Origin: Thauera humireducens
GTDB taxonomy: Bacteria; Pseudomonadota; Gammaproteobacteria; Burkholderiales; Rhodocyclaceae
Reading direction: 5' to 3'
Assembly (NCBI RefSeq): GCF_001051995.2
Contig: NZ_CP014646.1
Location: 558,001-622,000, forward strand
DNA length: 64,000 nt
A model generated the notes under the pieces. That model ran no database searches, was not told the DNA's origin, and saw only the letters and a program-made list of their open reading frames with translations. A program made the translations under genes and the position numbers. This document shows, one piece after another, positions 44,325-53,670 of the stretch. How positions within the stretch are numbered: position 1 is the stretch's first letter; each line of letters begins with the position of its first letter.

Positions 44325-47300
44325 GCTGCGCTCTCCGGGCCGGGCGTGCTGCAGGCGGTCGTGCGCGTCTCGTCCTCGCGGATGCGGAAGAAGCTGGCGT
44401 ACAGCAGGGGCACCACCACGAGCGTGAGGCCGGTCGCGAAGATCAGGCCGAACATGATCGTCACCGCCATGCTGCGGAAGAAGGGGTCGACCAGCAGCGG
44501 CGCCACGCCGAGCACCGTGGTCGCTGCGCCGAGGAAGACCGGGCGCGCACGGCTGGCCGAGGCGTCGAGCAGCGCGAGCAGGCGCGGCTTGCCGTCGCGG
44601 ATCTCGACGTCGATCTGGTCCACCAGCACGATCGCGTTCTTGATCAGCATGCCGGTCAGGCTCAGGAAGCCGAGGATGGCCATGAACTCGAAGGGCGCCT
44701 GGAACACCAGCAGTCCGACCGCCACGCCGACGACCGCCAGCGGCACGGTGAGCCAGATCACCGCGGTCTGGCGCAGACCGTTGAACATCACGATCACCGC
44801 CACCACCATCGCTGCGAAGCCGAAGGGCGCAGCGGCTGCGAGTCCGGCATTGGCCTCGGCCGAGGCCTTGTACTCGCCATGCCATTCCAGCGCGTAGCCC
44901 GGCGGCAGGGCGATGGCCTCGATCCGAGGCCGCAGGCGCTCGAAAAGCGGCGCGGACAACTGACCCGCAGGCGGGTCGCACTGCGCCTTGATGGTCGGGA
45001 AGCGGTTCTCGCGCCGGATCAGTGCGTCTTCCCACACCGTGTCGATGCGCTCGATGAACTGGCTCACCGGCACGTACTTGCCGGCGGTGGCGCTGAACAC
45101 CTGGGCGTTGCCGAGATCCTCCACGCCGCGGCGCTCGTCCGCCGGCGAACGGGCGAGGATGGGAATCAGACGCTCGTTCTCGCGATACATGCCGATCTGC
45201 TGGCCGACGTAGTTGCGCTCGAGCGCGGCCGCGATGTCCGAGGGCAGCACGCCGGCGCGCTGTGCCGCCTCGACCGAGAAGCGTGGGCGCACCACCGGTA
45301 CCGACTGGCGCCAGTCGTCCTGGATGGCCACGGCATCGGGGTCGGCGGCCATGATCGCCTTGGCCTCGTCCGCCAGCCGGCGCAGCACCGCCGGGTCGGG
45401 GCCGCGGAATGCGGCTTCGATCTTCTTCCCTCCGCCGCGGCCAAGCATGAACTTCCACACCTTCACGCTCGCGTCCGGAAAGGCGGCTTCTAGCTCGGGC
45501 TGCAGGCGTTCGATCAGGCCGGCGATGTCCTCGAGGCGCTCGACGTCGACCAGCAGCTGCCCGTAGGCGGGGTTGGGGTCCTCGGGGCTGTAGGTCAGCA
45601 TGAAGCGCAGCCCGCCCTGGCCGATGAAGCTCGAAACGTGGGTGACGCCGGGCGCCGCGCGCACCTTCGCCTCGGCCTGGCCGACGACCGCCGCGGTGGC
45701 GTGGATGTCGGTGCCCTGCGGCAGCGTCAGGTCGACCACGAACTGCGGCCGCGCCGAATCGGGCATGAAGCCCGCCGGCACGTGGCCGAACGCGACGACG
45801 CCAGCGGCGAGCAGGCCGGCCAGCGCAATCCCGCTCACGACACGGTGGGCCAGCACGCCCTCCAGCAGGCGGCGATAGGCGCGCAGCAGCCGGCTTTCGC
45901 GGTCGGCCGCCTGCACCTTCACCTTCAGGAAGGCGGCGCACAGCAGCGGGGTCAGCGTGATGGCGAACAGCCACGACAACAGCATCGAATACAGGATTAC
46001 CCAGAACAGTGAGCCTGCGTATTCGCCCATGTCGGAGGGGGAGAGGCCGATTGCGCTGAAGGCGAGGATGCCGACCACCGTGCCGCCCAGCAGCGGCCAT
46101 ACCGTCGCGCGCACCACCGCGCCCGCCGCGGCGGCCACCTGCTCGCCCTTTTGCAGCCGCACCAGAATGCCGTCGGTAACCACGATGGCGTTGTCCACCA
46201 GCATCCCCAGCGCGATGATCAGCGCGCCGAGCGAGATGCGCTGCATGGCGATGCCGTCCAACAGCATCGCGATCAGGGTGCCGGCCACGGTCAGGACCAG
46301 CACCGCGCCGATGATGAGCCCGCTGCGCAGTCCCATGAACAGCAACAGCACTACCACCACGATCACCACCGCGGCCACCAGGTTGTCGACGAAACCCGAC
46401 ACCGCGGCGCGCACGGAGTCCGACTGGAAGGAGACCACGTTCAGCTCCATCCCGATCGGGCGCTGGCCTTCCAGCTCGGCCAGCCTGCGCTTGACCGCAT
46501 CGCCCATCTCGACGACGTTGCCGCCCTGCACGTTGGAGATGCCCAGCCCGATTGCCGGCCGGCCGTCATGGCGCATCAGCGCGGCGGGCGGGTCGACGTA
46601 CTCGCGGCGGATGTCGGCCACGTCGCGCAGGCGCAGCAGGCCGCTGTTGGCGTCACCGGCCACCACGAGCTGACCGAGGGCTTCCACCGAGACGACGTCA
46701 TCGGCCGGCTGGATCTGCAGTCGCAGCGGGCCGGCGCCGACCGCCCCCGCAGGCGCGATCAGGTTCTGCGCGCGCAGTGAGGCATGGATCCGGTCCAGCG
46801 GCACGCCCAGTTGCGCGGCGCGGGCGCTGGACACCTCGACGTAGATCGCCTCCTTGCGCTCGCCCAGCAGCGCAACCCGCGCCACACCGGGCACCAGCAC
46901 CAGCTCGCGGCGCAGGAGGTCCGCGTAGTCCCACAGCTGGCGCGGGCTGTAGCCGTCGCCGGTGAGGGCGTAGAAGAGCGCGAAGACGTCGCCGAAGTCA
47001 CTCTTCACCACCGGCTCCGCTGCGCCTGGCGGCAGCGCGCGCGCGGCCTCGGCGATCTTGCTGCGCAGCTTGTCCCACACCTGGTCGAGTTCGGCCTGGG
47101 TGCGCGAGAAGGCCAGTCTGGCCTCGACCTTCACCAGCGATTCACCGGCGCGCGACACCGAGGTGATCTCCTCCACCTCCTGCATCTGCTGCACCGCGCC
47201 CTCGATCAGGTCGGTGATCTCCTCGGCCACCTGTGCCGGCGAGGCGCCCGGGTAGGCAGTGACGACCACCGCCTGGCGGATGACGAACTCCGGGTCCTCG

Positions 47301-47404
47301 AAGCGTCCCAGCCGCTCATAGGACAGCCAGCCGCCCACCAGCACCAGCAGCGTGACCATCCAGGCGACGACCGCCTTGCGGATCGTGTATTCGGCGATGT
47401 TCAT
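44321..47404 (-). CDS. RND-family efflux permease
   Basis: The protein has 1027 residues and twelve membrane helices in the AcrB layout. Seen: an N-terminal helix (KAVVAWMVTLLVLVGGWLSY), the porter domain (VVTAYPGASPAQVAEEIT), and helix 4 motif GMLVDNAIVVTDGILVR, where the second Asp of the usual DD pair is Asn. The C-terminal half repeats with FEFMAILGFLSLTGMLIKNAIVLVDQ. It exports drugs, solvents or metals with proton import; the substrate cannot be read. It sits between adaptor and outer-membrane factor, 15 bp after the adaptor gene. Confidence 0.94.
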   Translation of the reverse strand: MNIAEYTIRKAVVAWMVTLLVLVGGWLSYERLGRFEDPEFVIRQAVVVTAYPGASPAQVAEEITDLIEGAVQQMQEVEEITSVSRAGESLVKVEARLAFSRTQAELDQVWDKLRSKIAEAARALPPGAAEPVVKSDFGDVFALFYALTGDGYSPRQLWDYADLLRRELVLVPGVARVALLGERKEAIYVEVSSARAAQLGVPLDRIHASLRAQNLIAPAGAVGAGPLRLQIQPADDVVSVEALGQLVVAGDANSGLLRLRDVADIRREYVDPPAALMRHDGRPAIGLGISNVQGGNVVEMGDAVKRRLAELEGQRPIGMELNVVSFQSDSVRAAVSGFVDNLVAAVVIVVVVLLLFMGLRSGLIIGAVLVLTVAGTLIAMLLDGIAMQRISLGALIIALGMLVDNAIVVTDGILVRLQKGEQVAAAAGAVVRATVWPLLGGTVVGILAFSAIGLSPSDMGEYAGSLFWVILYSMLLSWLFAITLTPLLCAAFLKVKVQAADRESRLLRAYRRLLEGVLAHRVVSGIALAGLLAAGVVAFGHVPAGFMPDSARPQFVVDLTLPQGTDIHATAAVVGQAEAKVRAAPGVTHVSSFIGQGGLRFMLTYSPEDPNPAYGQLLVDVERLEDIAGLIERLQPELEAAFPDASVKVWKFMLGRGGGKKIEAAFRGPDPAVLRRLADEAKAIMAADPDAVAIQDDWRQSVPVVRPRFSVEAAQRAGVLPSDIAAALERNYVGQQIGMYRENERLIPILARSPADERRGVEDLGNAQVFSATAGKYVPVSQFIERIDTVWEDALIRRENRFPTIKAQCDPPAGQLSAPLFERLRPRIEAIALPPGYALEWHGEYKASAEANAGLAAAAPFGFAAMVVAVIVMFNGLRQTAVIWLTVPLAVVGVAVGLLVFQAPFEFMAILGFLSLTGMLIKNAIVLVDQIDVEIRDGKPRLLALLDASASRARPVFLGAATTVLGVAPLLVDPFFRSMAVTIMFGLIFATGLTLVVVPLLYASFFRIREDETRTTACSTPGPESAA

Positions 47405-47419
47405 GTCTGCGTCCCGGAC

Positions 47420-48583
47420 TCAGCGGGATTCGAGCGGGCGCACCGGCATACCCTCGCGCAGCGCGCCGATGCCGGCGGCGACGATGCGATCGCCCGGGGC
47501 GAGGCCGGCGTCCACGGCGATCTCGGCGCCGACGATGGCGCCGGTGCGGATCGCCCGGCGTGCGACCCGCCCGTCGTTCCCGACCACCCATACACCCGGC
47601 TGGCCGTGTCCGTCGGCGGCGACGGCGGCGAGCGGCACGGTGATTGCGGCGCTCGCTCCGGAGGCGTCGGTCGTTTCAGCCGTATTCGCCGCCGGCTCCA
47701 CGCTTACCGCCATCCCCGGCAGCAGGTTCGTGCCTGGCGGCGCCGAGCGCACCGCAAGCACCACCACATAGGTCTGCGTCAGCGGATCGGCCTCGGCTGC
47801 GAAGGACTTCAGTTCGAGCGTCAGCGCCTGCTCCGGGGCGCCAGTGCCGTTCTCCACCGCGCGGTCGCCTTCCAGAAAGGCGACCGCGCCTTGCTGCGGC
47901 CGCATGTGGCGCACCAGGCGCTCCGGCACGTTCACCACCACCTCGAGCGCGCGCAGGTCCTGCAGCTCGGCGATCGGCTGCTTGGCCTGCACGTTGGTAA
48001 AGGGTTCGACACGGCGGCGGGTGATCACACCCTCGAAAGGCGCCTTGATGACCGTGTCGGCGAGGTCGCGCTCGGCAGCGGCGAGGCTGGTTCGCGCGGT
48101 TTCGAGGCGGGCGCGCCGGTCATCGACCTCGGAGCGCGCGACCGCCATCTCGGTGTCCCACAGCCGCTGGTAGCGCGCGAGGTCGCTGCGCGCGCGCTCG
48201 AACTCGGCACGTGCAGCGTCGAGCCGCGATCGGTAGATGCGGTCGTCCAGGTGCGCAACGACCTCCCCGGCCTTCACCCGCCGCCCTTCCTCGAGGCTGA
48301 AGCGGTCGACGAAGCCGGGCACGTCGAACGAGAGCTCGGCGCGCTTGGCCGCGCGGATGCGTCCTGGCAAGCGGAGTCCGCCTTCCGTGGCCGCTTGCGG
48401 ACCAACCGCGAGGATCAGGGCCGGGCGTACCGGGTCGAGCGTTGGCTCGGGGGCTGGGGGCTCACTGCATCCTGTCAGCACTGCGAGCAGGATCGTGCCG
48501 CCCAGCGCAGCGACGCGTGCCCGCTGGCGGTGTCGCTGAGAGGACACGGCGGTGGACGATGGACTGCGTCGGGTCTCAACCAT
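47420..48583 (-). CDS. RND efflux periplasmic adaptor lipoprotein
   Basis: The protein has 387 residues. The lipoprotein signal ends in AVLTGCSEP (cysteine near residue 39). The membrane-fusion-protein layout is seen: LRLPGRIRAAKRAELSFDVPGFV, a barrel-sandwich half VKAGEVVAHLDDR, a coiled-coil hairpin (about 120-190) and the return half DTVIKAPFEGVITRR, then beta-barrel and membrane-proximal parts. I chose the ATG at 48583, whose first 8 bp overlap the RRM gene. It links the inner-membrane pump to the outer-membrane factor. Confidence 0.92.
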   Translation of the reverse strand: MVETRRSPSSTAVSSQRHRQRARVAALGGTILLAVLTGCSEPPAPEPTLDPVRPALILAVGPQAATEGGLRLPGRIRAAKRAELSFDVPGFVDRFSLEEGRRVKAGEVVAHLDDRIYRSRLDAARAEFERARSDLARYQRLWDTEMAVARSEVDDRRARLETARTSLAAAERDLADTVIKAPFEGVITRRRVEPFTNVQAKQPIAELQDLRALEVVVNVPERLVRHMRPQQGAVAFLEGDRAVENGTGAPEQALTLELKSFAAEADPLTQTYVVVLAVRSAPPGTNLLPGMAVSVEPAANTAETTDASGASAAITVPLAAVAADGHGQPGVWVVGNDGRVARRAIRTGAIVGAEIAVDAGLAPGDRIVAAGIGALREGMPVRPLESR

Positions 48584-48815
48584 GGAGCAGCACTCGTGCG
48601 TGGATGAAGCGGTCGTGGAAATAGATCCCGTCGATCCGTCGCGCAACGTCGTTGGCGGCGCCGGGCGGCAGGTCGAGTTCGACGATGAACCACGGCGTGT
48701 CGGGGTCGCCCTCGCGGATGACCTCAATCGTACCGACCGGGCCGAAATGACTCATGCGCTCGCGCAGCGTGTCGAGGTTCGTTTCGGGACTCAGGCCCGA
48801 CAGGAGCAGCTTCAT
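48576..48815 (-). CDS. Small RNA-recognition-motif (RRM) protein
   Basis: The protein has 79 residues, essentially one RRM fold: first strand KLLLSGLSPETNLDTLRERM with a FGPVGTIEVIREG segment, then WFIVELDLPPGAANDVARRIDG and a last strand IHARVLL. The aromatic RNP1 signature is weak (WFIVELDL), so RNA binding is probable but not certain. Its stop overlaps the start of the RND adaptor by 8 bp, so it is the first gene of the efflux operon. A regulatory role on the operon mRNA is possible but unproven. Confidence 0.75.
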   Translation of the reverse strand: MKLLLSGLSPETNLDTLRERMSHFGPVGTIEVIREGDPDTPWFIVELDLPPGAANDVARRIDGIYFHDRFIHARVLLHG

Positions 48816-49037
48816 TCTGGCACTCCGGCGTTGCACCGGGGCACCCCGGCCGCGTCCCCGAAGGATAGCCCAGCTGCGCTGAGAATCGGGGGCGGTCGGC
48901 CCATTTCGGGTCGGCGAGATGGCGCCGTCCGGCCTTCACGAGGACGAGAAGGCCGACTAGAGTCAGAGCGGGGCGCAGGCGCGACCCTCACGCTGCCCCG
49001 ATCGGCGGCCCCTGATGGACGAATGGAGGTTTGAGCG

Positions 49038-49766
49038 ATGCCGGTTCCGAACGAAACGTCCGTGTTGATCCAGACTCTGTCGCCCGATACCGAACGTGAG
49101 CTGGCGGATGCCGTCGAGGACCTCGAGGCGGCGGGCCTTGGGTGCTCTGTCGAGCATCAGGACCTGGGGCCACAGGCCTTTGTCGAATGGCTCTTCCCGA
49201 CCGCGGTTCTGATCTGGGTGGGGGAAAAGTACTTCGGTGCCATGCTGGCCGAGGCCGGCAAGGATCACTACCAGATACTCAAGCGCGGCCTGGGCAGGCT
49301 CTACGACAAGGCCCTGAGTCGCGGTGCCTCGGTGATCCGTCGCTTGCGAAGGCAGGACGGTTCGCTGGTGGCCGACGCGTATTTCTCGGGCAACCTGTCT
49401 TTCGCCTATGCCTCTCCCGAGGGCTGGACGGTGAAGCTGCTGTTTCCGCTGGATGTCTCGGCCTCGCAATACGAGCGGGCCTGCGTGGCCTTCGCCGGCC
49501 TGATCGCGGACCATGCGCGCGACCGCGCCGGATCGGCGCTGGAGGCCGAGGTCCAGGCGCTTGCAGAGGAGAAGGCCGCGATCCTGCCGGACGAAATCAC
49601 GGCCGCACACCTGCGCGGCAGCGTGCGGCTGCTGGTGTTCTGGAATTCCGGAGAGGGCTGCTTCCATGTGCCGGACCCGGCCGAATCCGGCTACCGCGGC
49701 GAACTGGTGTCGCGTCCTTTGGGGGGCGCGGGCCAGGCTTGCGCGGCACCCGGGACGCGCGGGTAG
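49038..49766 (+). CDS. Hypothetical protein
   Basis: The protein has 242 residues, acidic and soluble apart from one hydrophobic segment (FVEWLFPTAVLIWVGEKYFGAML, about 47-70) that could be a membrane or buried helix. GKDHYQILKRGLGRLYDKAL follows. The C-terminal 70 residues are less ordered. I do not recognise a family. The start has a strong ribosome site (GGAGG 10 bp upstream). It is divergent from the RRM/RND operon and convergent with the diguanylate cyclase gene. Confidence 0.75.
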   Translation: MPVPNETSVLIQTLSPDTERELADAVEDLEAAGLGCSVEHQDLGPQAFVEWLFPTAVLIWVGEKYFGAMLAEAGKDHYQILKRGLGRLYDKALSRGASVIRRLRRQDGSLVADAYFSGNLSFAYASPEGWTVKLLFPLDVSASQYERACVAFAGLIADHARDRAGSALEAEVQALAEEKAAILPDEITAAHLRGSVRLLVFWNSGEGCFHVPDPAESGYRGELVSRPLGGAGQACAAPGTRG

Positions 49767-49795
49767 CGCGCATCACTTCCCGCTGCGAATTCCCA

Positions 49796-50998
49796 TTAGC
49801 GGCCCGCCTGCGGCAAAGCCGCATGTTGGGGCAGGCGCAGACCGGATTCCTGATCCAGGGTTTCGACCCGGTTGCGACCCTTGTGCTTTGCGGCGTACAT
49901 CGCCTTGTCTGCGCGGTCGAGCATGGCGTCGGCGTCGTCGTGCCTGCACGAGCTTGCGACGCCGATGCTGACCGTCAGCACCATCGTGGCGCCACCGAGC
50001 TGCAATGGGTTCGCTTCGATCGCTGCACGCAGACGCTCGGCGGTTGCGAGGGCGTCATGGAGTCCGCTGCCGGCCAGGAGGATGGCGAACTCCTCGCCCC
50101 CGAACCGGCCGATCACATCTTCGTTGCGCAGCGTCGCCACGGCAGTGCGGACGAAATGGCGCAGGGCTTCGTCACCCCCCTTGTGGCCCACGCTGTCGTT
50201 GATGGACTTGAAGCGGTCCAGGTCGACGAGCAGCACCGCGACGGACCGGGCGCTGCGCGCGCCCTGGCTGAGGGCCTTGTCGAACAGGTTCAGGAAGGAG
50301 CGCCGGTTGAAGACATCGGTCAGTGGGTCACGCTCGGCCAGACGGCGCAGTTTCGCCGCGCTGTGCTCGTTGGCCAGCATCAGGATGCAAAAGGCCATCA
50401 GCATCAATGCGACGATCGACTCCAACACGACGAACTGCGAAATCGTCAGCATGTTCGTCGCGTCGAACAGGCCTGCGCTGCCCGGGCTGAAAAGCAGCGG
50501 TCGCAGCAACAGGAAAACACCATGTGCGCCGCTGGCGAGCGCGAACAGGTAGCGCGCCGGATAGTGCGCGATGCTGCCCGTCGCCAAGGCTCGGCCGCTC
50601 AGCAGGAAGAGACTGCCGGCCGCAAGGCTCGATACGGCAAACCGTGCGCCCGGATGGGCTTGTCCGATCGTGAAATACAGAGACAGGGCGACAACGCCGG
50701 TGAGGGCTCCGGCGACGTAGCGGCGCGGCAGCGGGGGGCGGCCGGCATAGGCGCGCGCACTGGCAAGATTGAGATAGGCGACGAGGAAGGTCAGCGTCTG
50801 CACCGCGGCGACAAAAACCGCTTCGTGCAGGCGGCCGTGCGCAAGGAGCAGACCGCAGAGCGCGAAGCCGCTCAGGTAGGCCAGCCCCCAGCTGCCGAGG
50901 CCGGGAATGCGGCGGTTGAAGTGCCACATCACCGCGAGCACCATCGTGACGATGCACATCAGGATCGCAGCCATGACCAGCAGGGTGTGGCTATGCAC
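49796..50998 (-). CDS. Diguanylate cyclase with multi-helix membrane sensor
   Basis: The protein has 400 residues. About seven membrane helices (residues 5-205) form a 7TM-type sensor, followed by a GGDEF domain: RRLAERDPLTDVFNRRSFL, LLVDLDRFKSINDSVGHKGGDEALR, and the active site RFGGEEFAIL. The inhibitory site R-N-E-D lies five residues before GGEEF, so product feedback is expected. It makes cyclic di-GMP in response to an unknown membrane or extracellular cue. Its C-terminal 25 residues are not part of the domain. No phosphodiesterase domain is present. Confidence 0.93.
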   Translation of the reverse strand: MHSHTLLVMAAILMCIVTMVLAVMWHFNRRIPGLGSWGLAYLSGFALCGLLLAHGRLHEAVFVAAVQTLTFLVAYLNLASARAYAGRPPLPRRYVAGALTGVVALSLYFTIGQAHPGARFAVSSLAAGSLFLLSGRALATGSIAHYPARYLFALASGAHGVFLLLRPLLFSPGSAGLFDATNMLTISQFVVLESIVALMLMAFCILMLANEHSAAKLRRLAERDPLTDVFNRRSFLNLFDKALSQGARSARSVAVLLVDLDRFKSINDSVGHKGGDEALRHFVRTAVATLRNEDVIGRFGGEEFAILLAGSGLHDALATAERLRAAIEANPLQLGGATMVLTVSIGVASSCRHDDADAMLDRADKAMYAAKHKGRNRVETLDQESGLRLPQHAALPQAGR

Positions 50999-51192
50999 TC
51001 GGCTTCCTTCTATTTTTTCTTCGGGATCTGCGATTCAGCCGGGTCGCCGCCCGGCTCGTCTGGCGGCTCGACTGTGGTGTGCCAACCCGGCGGGCGGCGA
51101 CGCACGGCGGTCTGCGACGGGTGGGTGTTCAGTAAAAAGACATCATTTGTGGCGATACAGATTAAAAGAACAAAAAGACGGAAAGGGAGAAA

Positions 51193-51249
51193 ACACGCAT
51201 TTCTGCGTGTGAAATTGCACGGGGCCGAGGTGGAATCCACCCCGGCCCC
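51193..51249 (-). terminator. Tandem terminator hairpins after the OYE gene
   Basis: Two hairpins follow the gene ending at 51277. The first (51221-51249) has arms GGGGCCG/CGGCCCC and GGTGG/CCACC with a 3-nt loop. The second (51193-51210) pairs ACACGCA with TGCGTGT and is followed on the minus strand by TTTTCTCCCTTT, the better terminator of the two. The rest of 50999-51276 shows nothing else. Confidence 0.75.
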
Positions 51250-51276
51250 GCTTCAGTGTACCCGCGGCAATCGCGA

Positions 51277-52374
51277 TCAGCGTGCGCCGTAGCGTTCAAG
51301 CCAGTGTGCGTACGGCGCCGGCAGCACCCAGGTCGGGCGATCGATCTTCAGTGCGCGGGCCGCCTGCATCGGCCAGTGCGGGTTGGCGAGGTGGGCGCGG
51401 CCGACCATGACGAGGTCGAGCTGGCCCTTGGCGACCGTGCTGTCAGCCACTTGCGGATCGTCGATGCCCCAGGCGGAGGCGACGGGCAGGCCGGCTTCGG
51501 CACGCACGCGGCCGGCGATGGGGGCGAGGAAGGCCGGCCCCCAGGGGATGTTGGCCTGCAGGGTCGAGAAGCCGACGCTGACGCTCAGCAGGTCGAGCCC
51601 GCCCTGCTTGAAGTTGCGCGCCAGCTCGATCGATTCCGCCAGCGTTTCCTCGTCGCGGCCGTCGTACTCGATGACGCCGAAGCGGGCGGTCAGAGGCAGG
51701 TGCTCCGGCCACTCCTCGCGCACGGCGGCCAGCGTCTCGAGCAGGAAGCGGCTGCGGTTCTCCAGGCTGCCGCCGTAGGCGTCGTCGCGCTGGTTGGCGT
51801 GCACCGAGAAGAAGCTCTGGCCGAGGTAGCCGTGGGCGAAGTGCAGTTCCAGCCACTCGAAACCGGCGTCGCGCGCCCGCCGGGCGGCAGCCACGAAGTC
51901 GGCGCGCACGCGGGCGATGTCGTCCAGCGTCATCGCCTTGGGCACCTTGGGCAGGTTGGCGCCGAAGGCGATCGCCGAGGGCGAGATCGTGCCCCAGGCG
52001 CGCGGGTCGCCCTCGGGGATGTGGTCGTCGCCTTCCCACGGGCGGTTGGCATTGGCCTTGCGGCCGGCGTGGCCGATCTGGATGCCGGGCACGGCGCCGG
52101 CGGCCTTGATCGACGCGGCGATGGGGGCCAGTGCCGCAGCCTGGGTGTCGTTCCACAGGCCCAGGCAGGCCGGACTGATGCGACCCTCGGGCGAGACGGC
52201 CGTGGCTTCGACGATGACGAGGCCGGCGCCGCCGCGGGCGAGCGCCGGGTAATGCACCTGGTGCCAGTCGTTGGCGACGCCGTCGGTGGCCATGTACTGG
52301 CACATCGGCGGAATGGCGATGCGGTTGCGCAGGGTGACGTCCTTGAGCTTCAAGGGTTGAAACAGTGCGGTCAT
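51277..52374 (-). CDS. Old Yellow Enzyme-type ene-reductase (YqjM/XenA class)
   Basis: The protein has 365 residues. FMN barrel signatures: PLKLKDVTLRNRIAIPPMCQY with the redox-tuning Cys of the YqjM class (C in PPMCQY), QIGHAGRKAN, the substrate His pair in LHFAHGYLGQSFFS, GGSLENRSRFLLET and VMVGRAHLANPHWP. It uses NAD(P)H to reduce activated alkenes, quinones or nitro compounds. It forms an operon with the YqhD-like reductase, 59 bp upstream, and the NemR-like repressor, matching the electrophile-detoxification unit nemRA. Confidence 0.9.
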   Translation of the reverse strand: MTALFQPLKLKDVTLRNRIAIPPMCQYMATDGVANDWHQVHYPALARGGAGLVIVEATAVSPEGRISPACLGLWNDTQAAALAPIAASIKAAGAVPGIQIGHAGRKANANRPWEGDDHIPEGDPRAWGTISPSAIAFGANLPKVPKAMTLDDIARVRADFVAAARRARDAGFEWLELHFAHGYLGQSFFSVHANQRDDAYGGSLENRSRFLLETLAAVREEWPEHLPLTARFGVIEYDGRDEETLAESIELARNFKQGGLDLLSVSVGFSTLQANIPWGPAFLAPIAGRVRAEAGLPVASAWGIDDPQVADSTVAKGQLDLVMVGRAHLANPHWPMQAARALKIDRPTWVLPAPYAHWLERYGAR

Positions 52375-52433
52375 GCGTGATCCTTTTTCGGGGTTCTTGT
52401 GCGAGTCGGTCGGGGTTGAGGGTGGGGCCGTGC

Positions 52434-53591
52434 TTACACGCAGGCTTCGAGGATGCGGCGGCTGGTGGCGAGGTCGATGTCGCGGTGTTCGCCGAGCTTC
52501 TTCATGCCGTGGGCCTCGAGCTGGGCGACGATGCGGTCGACCGCGTCGGCGCCGATGCCGTAGTCGGACAGGCGGGTCTTGACGCCGAGCGACTCGAAGA
52601 AGGCGCGCATGCGGGCGATGGCCGCGTCGATGCGCTCGTCCTCGGTGCCGGTGTGGATGTCCCACACGCGTGCGGCGAACTGCAGCAGCTTGGCGCGCTT
52701 GGCGTCGCGACGCTGCTGGAGCAGGTTGGGCAGCACGATGGCCAGCGTCTGCGCGTGGTCGAGACCGTACAAGGCGGTGATCTCGTGGCCGATCATGTGC
52801 GTCGCCCAGTCCTGCGGCACGCCGGCGCCGATCAGGCCGTTGAGCGCCTGCGTGGCGGTCCACATCAGGTTGGCACGCACCTCGTAGTCCTCGGGCGTGG
52901 CCAGCGCCTGCGGTCCGACTTCGATCAGCGTCTGCAGCAGGCTTTCTGCGTAGCGATCCTGCACCGGTGCATTGACCGGGTAGGTCATGTACTGCTCCAT
53001 CACATGCACGAAGGCATCGACCGCGCCATTGGCGATCTGGCGCGGGGGCAGCGTGAAGGTCTTGACCGGGTCCAGCACCGAGAAACGCGGGAACACCAGC
53101 GGGCTGGCGAAGCTGAGCTTGGCCTGCAGCGACTTGCGGGTGACGACCGAGAAGCAGTTCATCTCCGAACCGGTGGCGGGCAGCGTCAGCACACAGCCCA
53201 TCGGCAGGGCCTGGGTGACGTGCTTGCCACCGGTCTCGAGGATGTTCCACGGTTCGCCGGCGTAGTTCACCGCTGCGGCGACGAACTTGGTGCCGTCGAT
53301 GACGGAGCCGCCGCCGACGGCGAGCAGGAAGTCGAGCTTCTCGCGGCGGATCTGCTCGACCGCGCCCATCAGGGTCTCGTAGGCCGGGTTGGGTTCGATG
53401 CCGCCGAAGCGCTGCACGGTACGTGCGCCGAGCGCGGCCTCGACCTCGGCCAGGGTGCCGTTGCGTTCGGCGCTGCCGCCGCCGTACAGCACCATCACGC
53501 GGGCGTCGGCCGGCACGAGTTCGTCGAGGCGGGCGATGCTGTCCTTGCCGAAGACGATGCGGGTGGGGTTGTAGTAATCGAAGTTCAGCAT
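52434..53591 (-). CDS. Iron-containing alcohol dehydrogenase, YqhD-like aldehyde reductase
   Basis: The protein has 385 residues. The group III alcohol dehydrogenase fold is seen: FDYYNPTRIVFGKDSI, VLYGGGSAERNG, AVGGGSVIDGTKFVA, LPATGSEMNC, and the metal site around GAVDAFVHVMEQY and MIGHEITALYGLDHAQTLAIVLP. YqhD enzymes use NADPH to reduce short toxic aldehydes such as methylglyoxal and lipid-peroxidation products. A TAGAC-N5-GTCTA operator precedes it, between the TetR stop and this start at 53591. Confidence 0.92.
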   Translation of the reverse strand: MLNFDYYNPTRIVFGKDSIARLDELVPADARVMVLYGGGSAERNGTLAEVEAALGARTVQRFGGIEPNPAYETLMGAVEQIRREKLDFLLAVGGGSVIDGTKFVAAAVNYAGEPWNILETGGKHVTQALPMGCVLTLPATGSEMNCFSVVTRKSLQAKLSFASPLVFPRFSVLDPVKTFTLPPRQIANGAVDAFVHVMEQYMTYPVNAPVQDRYAESLLQTLIEVGPQALATPEDYEVRANLMWTATQALNGLIGAGVPQDWATHMIGHEITALYGLDHAQTLAIVLPNLLQQRRDAKRAKLLQFAARVWDIHTGTEDERIDAAIARMRAFFESLGVKTRLSDYGIGADAVDRIVAQLEAHGMKKLGEHRDIDLATSRRILEACV

Positions 53592-53638
53592 GTCGGCTCC
53601 TTGCGCCGCCGTGTCGGCGGCCTCTGGGATGGAGAAAT

Positions 53639-53653
53639 TAGACTGGTCGTCTA
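53639..53653. promoter_or_regulatory. NemR-type operator before the YqhD-like gene
   Basis: TAGAC-TGGTC-GTCTA, an inverted repeat with 5-bp centre, lies 48 bp upstream of the YqhD-like start codon. The same motif occurs at 54282-54296. Confidence 0.75.
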
Positions 53654-53670
53654 GCGTTCGGGCAAAAAAA

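Noticed and set aside
51010..51240. 76-residue frame after the OYE gene
   Set aside because: It lies across the two terminator hairpins and has no recognisable fold.
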